The notes under the pieces were generated by a model. That model was not told where the DNA came from and ran no database searches. It saw only the letters and a program-made list of their open reading frames with translations. Shown piece after piece: positions 5,204 to 9,913 of a stretch of DNA of 9,913 nt. Where the stretch lies: assembly GCA_002469865.1 (NCBI GenBank), contig DKOD01000057.1, forward strand, positions 1-9,913, given 5' to 3'. Origin of the DNA: Alphaproteobacteria bacterium UBA7371 (GTDB taxonomy: Bacteria; Pseudomonadota; Alphaproteobacteria; UBA8317). How positions within the stretch are numbered: position 1 is the first letter of the stretch; every line of letters begins with the position of its first letter. Both the position numbers and the translations under genes were made by a program.

Positions 5204-6771
5204 CAGATCATCTCCCCCGCTTTGTCAGCCTTGGCCTTATTGGCCAATTTCTTGGCATGGCGGGCACGAAATTCGGGGCGAAGATTGGGCATGCCCTCCC
5301 AGATACCGGCATTATCACCCTGCCCGACACCTTCGAAAAACGCCCCCATCCTGCCCATGCGCTCGCTGTTACCCATGGCACGGTTGATAAGGTCTGCCAG
5401 GCCTTGAATGCCTGCAGGGCCCATGAGGGGACGTGCGGAAATCAGGTTGGTGAAATAAAGGGCTGGAATATTTTTTTCTTTGGCCTTCTGAACAATTGGT
5501 GTGGTCCCAATGGCCAAATCTGGGGCAAAGGCTTCCATGGCAGCAAGGTCGTCCTCCAGGGAAGCACGGAAACGAACCTCAACATTTCGGGCCTTCAACC
5601 AAGCCTCATCAGCACGATTCCAAGGTGTTCTTGGCGCCGCAGTGCCCACATAGGGAATATCTGCCCCAGCCTCGATAAGCAGGCGCGCCACAATTAATTC
5701 AGAACCCTCATAGCCAGATAAGGTGATCCGGCCCTTGATTGGATGATCATCCAAGGTTTTTTTGATAGCAGGCAACCAGATATTTTGGGCCTGGGCAATT
5801 TGATCTGCGCCAATATTATAGGCGTCCCCAATGGCCTGAAGCCAGTCACGGGTTCCGTCGACACCAACCGGTGCGGAGCCAACAACCTTTCGCCCTGCGC
5901 CTTGAAACTCCCTGGTGGTGGCCGTGTAAAAAGGATGCAAGGCGGCTGCAACACCGCAATCAAGCGCCGCATAAAGCTCTCGCCATTCCCGGCATGGCAC
6001 CACTGGCCCAGCAGCAAGACCCATTGGCGCAAGCATGGAGCCAATCATCACAGGATCAGCAGGGAACATTTCCCCAATTAAAGCCACCGTTGGACGGTCT
6101 TTGCTGCCACCTTCTGGGCGGGGCACAGGCCCTGCTTCGATTTCTTCGCGCGCATAGGCAAGCATGGCACCAGCCAACACATCCTTAGCTTCGGCATGGG
6201 TAGGCACACCAAAGCCAGGCACATCAATACCCACAATCCGCACGCCATTTATCTGCTTGGGCAAGAGCCGCAATGGCACACCAGATGCCGTGGGCACACA
6301 AAGATTGGTGACGATGATGGCATCCAGGGTCGATGGATCTGCCTGGTCATGGACTGCATCTTTAATATCTTCAAAGAGCTTCCCTGTGACCAATGTCTCA
6401 GAATTGAAGGGCACATAGCCCACCGAACGGCGTGCCCCATAAAAATGACTGACAAAGGTCAGGCCATACACGCAGCAAGCAGAACCAGAAAGGATGGTGG
6501 CAACACGCTTCATGCGCAGCCCCACACGCAAAGAACCAAAGGCAGGGCACATGCTTTGAGGCTGGTCATGGGGGCCCTTGGGGTAATCTTTTTCAAACTG
6601 CGCAAGCAATTGGGCATTTTCATTCTTGGCTTGCGCAGCTGCTTGGGACTTAATTCCAGCACAATTGCCAGGCTGGGACGCCATCTCCTGACCCATATCA
6701 AGCCGCTGCGGTTCGGATCCGGTAAGGACGTCCGTCATGCCCGCGGCATCATATGTACGTTCCTCGGTCAT
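5203..6771 (-). CDS. bchY: Chlorophyllide a reductase subunit Y
   Basis: BchY is the partner of BchZ, related to BchN/NifD, and helps hold the [4Fe-4S] cluster at the subunit interface. The product is 522 residues, somewhat longer than the roughly 500 typical of the family. The recognisable blocks are PGNCAGIKS (34-42), QSMCPAFGSLRVGLRM (72-87), SGSACCVYGLTFVSHFYGARRSVGYVPF in two parts (95-122), and TNLCVPTASGVPLRLLPKQI (155-174). Cys37, Cys75, Cys99/100 and Cys158 are candidate cluster ligands. The ATG at 6771 overlaps the bchX stop as ATGA; a second Met at residue 12 is a possible alternative start, and neither has a strong ribosome site. The stop overlaps bchZ by 1 nt. Confidence 0.97.
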   Translation of the reverse strand: MTEERTYDAAGMTDVLTGSEPQRLDMGQEMASQPGNCAGIKSQAAAQAKNENAQLLAQFEKDYPKGPHDQPQSMCPAFGSLRVGLRMKRVATILSGSACCVYGLTFVSHFYGARRSVGYVPFNSETLVTGKLFEDIKDAVHDQADPSTLDAIIVTNLCVPTASGVPLRLLPKQINGVRIVGIDVPGFGVPTHAEAKDVLAGAMLAYAREEIEAGPVPRPEGGSKDRPTVALIGEMFPADPVMIGSMLAPMGLAAGPVVPCREWRELYAALDCGVAAALHPFYTATTREFQGAGRKVVGSAPVGVDGTRDWLQAIGDAYNIGADQIAQAQNIWLPAIKKTLDDHPIKGRITLSGYEGSELIVARLLIEAGADIPYVGTAAPRTPWNRADEAWLKARNVEVRFRASLEDDLAAMEAFAPDLAIGTTPIVQKAKEKNIPALYFTNLISARPLMGPAGIQGLADLINRAMGNSERMGRMGAFFEGVGQGDNAGIWEGMPNLRPEFRARHAKKLANKAKADKAGEMI

Positions 6772-7766
6772 GCCTGGTCATACACCACTTCAAGAGACTT
6801 CTTTTCGACGGCATTCTTGCCGCGCATGTCTTCGTCCGTCGCGGGGTCGAGAATGACATTGCCACCGGTTTCTTCCGCATCAAACAGGTTCAACAATCCG
6901 TCCTGGGTAAGGGCCTCAGGATGAACGGGTTGCGCGTCTGCGACCTGGGTGGCCAATCCTGCAAAAAGCGAGCCCCATTGCGATTCATCGGTGCCGACAA
7001 TTTGATAATTTGCAGATTTTTTGCGCAAATCATCATCGGCAGGAATGGAGGCGAGAACGGGAATATCGACACTCTTGGCGAAGGCAGCAGCCTCACCAGA
7101 GCCATCATCTTTGTTGATCACAAGTCCTGCAACACCAACATTCCCACCGAGTTTCCGGAAATATTCCACCGCGGAACATACGTTATTGGCCACATATAGT
7201 GATTGCAGATCATTGGACGCCACTAAGATCACCTTCTGGGCCATGTCCCTCGCGATCGGCAAACCAAAACCCCCGCAGACCACATCACCCAAGAAGTCCA
7301 AAAGGACATAGTCAAAATCCCAATCATGGAACCCTAGTTTTTCAAGCAGCTCGAAACCGTGAATAATGCCACGACCACCACAACCACGGCCAACTTCAGG
7401 ACCACCAAGCTCCATGGCGAAGACGCCATTACGCTTGAAACAAACATCGCCAATTTTGACCTCTTCGCCGGCCAATTTCTTTTTTGAAGATGTCTCAATG
7501 ATGGTTGGGCATGCTTTGCCCCCAAACAACAGGCTTGTGGTGTCTGATTTGGGGTCACATCCAATCAGAAGAACGCGCTTCCCTTGCTCAGCCATCATAT
7601 GGCTTAAATTTGCCAAGGTAAAAGATTTGCCAATGCCCCCCTTGCCATAAATGGCAATAATTTGGGTTTTGCTCTTGGCTGGCTCCGTGGAAACCACATG
7701 ATCAGCATCTGCCGCCTCTTCACGAAGCGCTTGGTGCATGTCTTCAAGAATATTTGTATCGGTCAT
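6768..7766 (-). CDS. bchX: Chlorophyllide a reductase iron protein subunit X
   Basis: BchX is the NifH-like ATPase dimer that passes electrons from ferredoxin to BchYZ. The 332-residue product matches the family length. It has the P-loop YGKGGIGKSFT (40-50), a switch-like LLIGCDPKSDTT (67-77), and the two cluster cysteines Cys129 in GRGCGGRG and Cys164 in DFLGDVVCGGFGLPIA. The ATG at 7766 is chosen because it overlaps the bchC stop (TAATG) and lies about 10 nt after GGGAGGG. A longer frame from a TTG at 7805 would reach into bchC and is not needed. The stop overlaps the bchY start by 4 nt. Confidence 0.98.
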   Translation of the reverse strand: MTDTNILEDMHQALREEAADADHVVSTEPAKSKTQIIAIYGKGGIGKSFTLANLSHMMAEQGKRVLLIGCDPKSDTTSLLFGGKACPTIIETSSKKKLAGEEVKIGDVCFKRNGVFAMELGGPEVGRGCGGRGIIHGFELLEKLGFHDWDFDYVLLDFLGDVVCGGFGLPIARDMAQKVILVASNDLQSLYVANNVCSAVEYFRKLGGNVGVAGLVINKDDGSGEAAAFAKSVDIPVLASIPADDDLRKKSANYQIVGTDESQWGSLFAGLATQVADAQPVHPEALTQDGLLNLFDAEETGGNVILDPATDEDMRGKNAVEKKSLEVVYDQA

Positions 7767-8707
7767 TAGGCTTGACCCTCCCAATTGAAAATCATCTTCA
7801 GACAAGAAGCATCGCCAAAAGCCATGGGGTAGGCTTGCGCAGCGTCTGCCACCATATGCTCGTGGGTGATCAACCCATCGAGAAGATCACTACCTGCATT
7901 AATGAGCATGCGGATGGCATCGAGATCTTGCGGGCCCCATTCAGCTGCCACACGTATGCGGGCCTCGCGCATGAAAGCTGGTGCAAATGCGAAAGATGGC
8001 CGATCGGTGTAAAATCCTGCGAGCACCAATTCGCCATTCTTGTTCAAACGCCGAATGAGGTCATCAATAAGACTGGCATTACCAGAGGCATCATAGATGG
8101 CATCATATTTGCCCTCTTGATCTTCATCGGGATGGCAAACCTGGTAGCCATGCGCGCCGGATTGGCGAAGTGGGTTGATCTCCCAAACGGTCGGTGGCTT
8201 GCCGCCGGCCATGATGGTGAGACGGGCAAGCAAACGACCCAAGACCCCGTGACCAACAATAAGATCAGGCAGGTGGGTGCCACCGGATGCCATGGCATGC
8301 CGTGCCGTCGCCGCCAAAGCCAGAAGCGCAGCCCGGGGTCCTAGTGCTGGGTCAAGTTTGGTGACCCTGCTTGATGCACTTACCAAAGTACGCGCTGATG
8401 CACCAAACAAACCATATGCACCATCAAAACAATTGGCGCCGGGAACAAAAACAAAATCGCCAGATTTGAAACCGGATCCGGGATCAGCCTCGAGAACTTC
8501 TCCACATGCCTCATATCCAGGAACCAGCGGAAAACCCATGCCAGGAAATGGCGGCATGCTGCCTTCCCAAAAAAGCTTTTCTGTGCCTGTAGAAATACCA
8601 GAATAGTCCACACGAACAACAAGATCGCCCTTAACAGGCCTATTGATAGGAACCCGGTCTAAGGCCAGCTTGCCTGGCTCTTTCAACAATATTGCCGTGC
8701 TTTCCAA
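7766..8707 (-). CDS. bchC: 3-hydroxyethyl-bacteriochlorophyllide a dehydrogenase
   Basis: BchC oxidises the C3 hydroxyethyl group to the acetyl group of bacteriochlorophyllide a. It is a zinc-free-looking member of the medium-chain dehydrogenase fold. Key blocks are VRVDYSGISTGTEKLFW (31-47), MPPFPGMGFPLVPGYEACGE (51-70), and the Rossmann motif IVGHGVLGRLLARL from residue 150. I place the start at a TTG (8707), giving MESTAILLKEPGKLAL, 313 residues. This matches the family length and N-terminal pattern and sits 8 nt after AGGGGG. A GTG one codon upstream (8710) is an alternative. The longest frame begins at a TTG at 8761 but has no ribosome site and adds 18 poorly fitting residues. It is the first gene after the two-operator promoter and overlaps bchX by 1 nt. 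Confidence 0.95.
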   Translation of the reverse strand: MESTAILLKEPGKLALDRVPINRPVKGDLVVRVDYSGISTGTEKLFWEGSMPPFPGMGFPLVPGYEACGEVLEADPGSGFKSGDFVFVPGANCFDGAYGLFGASARTLVSASSRVTKLDPALGPRAALLALAATARHAMASGGTHLPDLIVGHGVLGRLLARLTIMAGGKPPTVWEINPLRQSGAHGYQVCHPDEDQEGKYDAIYDASGNASLIDDLIRRLNKNGELVLAGFYTDRPSFAFAPAFMREARIRVAAEWGPQDLDAIRMLINAGSDLLDGLITHEHMVADAAQAYPMAFGDASCLKMIFNWEGQA

Positions 8708-8769
8708 CACCAACACCCCCTGTTGAATGCGCTTGGTCCGCTTGGATTTTTCCAAGCCCAACGCACCCG

Positions 8770-8796
8770 CTGTAATGTGTCAGTTTATTATTACAG
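8770..8796. repeat. Inverted repeat CTGTAAT-N13-ATTACAG
   Basis: Perfect 7-base arms (8770-8776 and 8790-8796) with a 13-base centre overlap PpsR-type site 1 and share its ACA half. It could be a second protein site or, if the -10 prediction is wrong, an RNA hairpin in the leader. It may also be chance in AT-rich DNA. Confidence 0.4.
8778..8795. promoter_or_regulatory. PpsR/CrtJ-type operator 1
   Basis: TGTCAGTTTATTATTACA is a perfect TGT-N12-ACA match. This is the consensus for the redox/light-responsive repressor PpsR (CrtJ), which silences photosynthesis genes under oxygen. It covers the predicted bchC -10 element. It lies 8 bp from operator 2, the same arrangement known for the R. capsulatus bchC promoter. 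Confidence 0.88.
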
Positions 8797-8803
8797 TTTA
8801 ATT

Positions 8804-8821
8804 TGTCAATCATAATTGACA
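8804..8821. promoter_or_regulatory. PpsR/CrtJ-type operator 2
   Basis: TGTCAATCATAATTGACA is a perfect TGT-N12-ACA match and also a 6-bp-arm palindrome (TGTCAA-N6-TTGACA). It contains the predicted bchC -35 hexamer. Operators 1 and 2 are 26 bp centre to centre, so repressor dimers or tetramers could bind cooperatively on nearby helix faces. Confidence 0.9.
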
Positions 8822-8828
8822 TTCATGT

Positions 8829-9913
8829 TTAGGAAACTTTTTCCGTGACCATCACGCTGGTCACAAAAGGCCGGCGGGACCTCAATAATTTAGGCTCTGC
8901 GAAACCTGCCTTTATCAACATTGTTGCTATGGCGCTTGGTTTGCGCGCCTGACCCGTCTTCATGGCCCGGCAATACAAGGCAAAATAGATATCCCCTGCG
9001 CGCTCGGGTTTATCTTCACCACGCATTGGTTCAGACACCACCAACTGTCCGCCAGAAGGAAGCGCTGCATGGATCTTGGTCAATAATGAACCCACGGTGT
9101 CATCATCATGGTCATAAAGAACGCGAATAAGCGTGATGACATCAAAACCCTTGGGCAAAGAATCATCCTTGAAGGAGCCTGGGAAGCCATCCACTTGCCC
9201 ACCAGCCAATAGGCCAGATAATGGCGCGCGTGCAGAAGAAATGACAGCAGGCAGGTCAAAAACACCCAGCTTTTCACAGGCAGCTTTTGAATGGGCCAAC
9301 GCATTAAGAAACACGCCATGACCACCCCCAACGTCAAGAATGGATTTGCCAGCAGCAGGTCGCCAAGCAGCAATTGTGTCGGCTGCAACCAAGGCTTGTG
9401 TGTCTGCCATCAAGCGAGAATACCGACCGGCAACCTCATCATCCCGGGCCGCTTCAGCAGAAAATACATAAGGCCAGAACTGGGATAATTCCGTTTCCTT
9501 TTGGTGCCGGAGCATGGCCAAGGGATCCGAAAGATCCCGGTAATGGATGATGTTGTGGCGGATGATTTCTTGAACGCCCGGGACACCTGAAACCGCCACG
9601 CCTAAGCGGGCCAAAACATATTCGTCATGCTTTTTGCTCAAAAGACCAAGCGCCACACCGCCATCCAACAGGAGGGCCATGTCATCTATTTCAAGATCAC
9701 AATAAGCAGCCAATTCTGCAGCCGAGCAAGCGCGACCGAGAAGCAACCGAAACACGTCCAGTTCAGCTAGGGCAAAGAGCAGCTGGGTATGACAATAGCC
9801 GGCAAGCAGATCGAAAATTTTCTCCCCATCCCGGCGCACCAAGCGTCTTGTGGGGAAAAAAGATGCTGCCCAGGACTGGAAAGCTGGCTTAGCCACCAAT
9901 TGTTGCCACCAAG
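8829..9913 (-). CDS. crtF: Hydroxyneurosporene-type carotenoid O-methyltransferase, 5' end outside window
   Basis: CrtF methylates the 1-hydroxy group of acyclic carotenoids using S-adenosylmethionine, leading to spheroidene- or spirilloxanthin-type pigments. The frame stays open to the window edge; the first codons visible read WWQQLVAKPAFQSWAASF, which is inside the protein, so roughly 20-30 N-terminal residues are probably missing. Over 360 codons are present. Counting from the TTG at 9899, visible features are an N-terminal helix-rich dimerisation-like domain (about 25-110), HYRDLSDPLAMLR, FWPYVFSAEAA, RYSRLMADTQALVAADT, the SAM motif ILDVGGGHGVFL (187-198), VITLIRVLYDHDDDTV, and GDIYFALYCRAMKTGQARK. 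Its stop is 67 nt from the region of the bchC transcript start, with no terminator between, so read-through into bchC is likely. Confidence 0.93.
   Translation of the reverse strand, partial: WWQQLVAKPAFQSWAASFFPTRRLVRRDGEKIFDLLAGYCHTQLLFALAELDVFRLLLGRACSAAELAAYCDLEIDDMALLLDGGVALGLLSKKHDEYVLARLGVAVSGVPGVQEIIRHNIIHYRDLSDPLAMLRHQKETELSQFWPYVFSAEAARDDEVAGRYSRLMADTQALVAADTIAAWRPAAGKSILDVGGGHGVFLNALAHSKAACEKLGVFDLPAVISSARAPLSGLLAGGQVDGFPGSFKDDSLPKGFDVITLIRVLYDHDDDTVGSLLTKIHAALPSGGQLVVSEPMRGEDKPERAGDIYFALYCRAMKTGQARKPSAIATMLIKAGFAEPKLLRSRRPFVTSVMVTEKVS

Larger units (their letters stand above)
8708..8828 (-). promoter_or_regulatory. bchC promoter region (crtF-bchC intergenic)
   Basis: A sigma70-like promoter is visible on the minus strand: -35 TTGACA (8809-8804, perfect consensus), a 16-nt spacer, and -10 TAAACT (8787-8782, four of six). 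The start site would fall near 8775, leaving a leader of roughly 70 nt before the proposed bchC start. Both hexamers lie inside PpsR-type operators, so repressor binding would directly block polymerase. Confidence 0.7.

Noticed and set aside
4613..5697. Long overlapping plus-strand ORFs opposite bchY and bchZ.
   Set aside because: The minus-strand frames are unmistakable BchY/BchZ. The opposite-strand products show no domain-like pattern, and no plus-strand ribosome site or promoter stood out.
1..9913. Search for CRISPR repeats, insertion sequences, tRNA or rRNA genes, and attachment sites.
   Set aside because: No repeated units, transposase-like frames, cloverleaf-like stems or terminal inverted repeats were seen. 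The window is almost fully occupied by photosynthesis genes.

Overview
The window is part of a photosynthesis gene cluster from a purple (anoxygenic phototrophic) alphaproteobacterium. All genes lie on the minus strand. In transcription order, from high to low coordinate, they are: crtF (5' end outside the window), bchC, bchX, bchY, bchZ, pufQ, pufB, pufA, pufL, pufM, a pufX-like gene, and dxs (3' end outside the window). This crtF-bchCXYZ-pufQBALMX-dxs order is the layout known from Rhodobacter capsulatus. The presence of PufQ and a PufX-like protein, and the absence of a pufC tetrahaem cytochrome gene, point to the Rhodobacter/Rhodovulum-like branch of Rhodobacterales. By eye the base composition is only in the mid-50s % G+C, lower than classical Rhodobacter. 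I therefore assign no species; a marine or environmental relative is plausible.

Region 1 (8829-9913) is crtF, a carotenoid O-methyltransferase gene. Region 2 (8708-8828) is a regulatory interval with two perfect TGT-N12-ACA (PpsR/CrtJ-type) operators 8 bp apart, overlapping a sigma70-like promoter that faces bchC. Region 3 (3740-8707) is bchC, then bchX-bchY-bchZ. BchXYZ is the nitrogenase-like chlorophyllide a oxidoreductase and BchC is the 3-hydroxyethyl dehydrogenase, so together they perform steps specific to bacteriochlorophyll a. These genes overlap by 1 or 4 nt at every junction, and bchZ also overlaps pufQ. Region 4 (891-3740) is the puf operon: PufQ, LH1 beta and alpha, reaction-centre L and M, and the PufX-like protein. 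A GC-rich region lies between pufQ and pufB, a perfect 10-bp hairpin lies between pufA and pufL, and a strong rho-independent terminator follows pufX. Region 5 (1-792) is the N-terminal 264 codons of dxs, which feeds the isoprenoid pathway that supplies phytol/geranylgeraniol tails and carotenoids.

The genes work together: Dxs provides isoprenoid precursors, CrtF acts late in carotenoid synthesis, BchC and BchXYZ make the bacteriochlorin ring, PufQ supports pigment supply, and PufBALM(X) form the RC-LH1 core that binds these pigments. The lack of terminators between crtF and pufX, together with the overlapping genes, fits the superoperon model: pigment-gene transcripts read through into puf, with oxygen/redox repression at the bchC promoter. 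The system itself is well known. The parts most worth a second look are the divergent PufX-like protein, the dense operator architecture before bchC, the pufQ-pufB leader region, and the terminator placed 22 nt before dxs.
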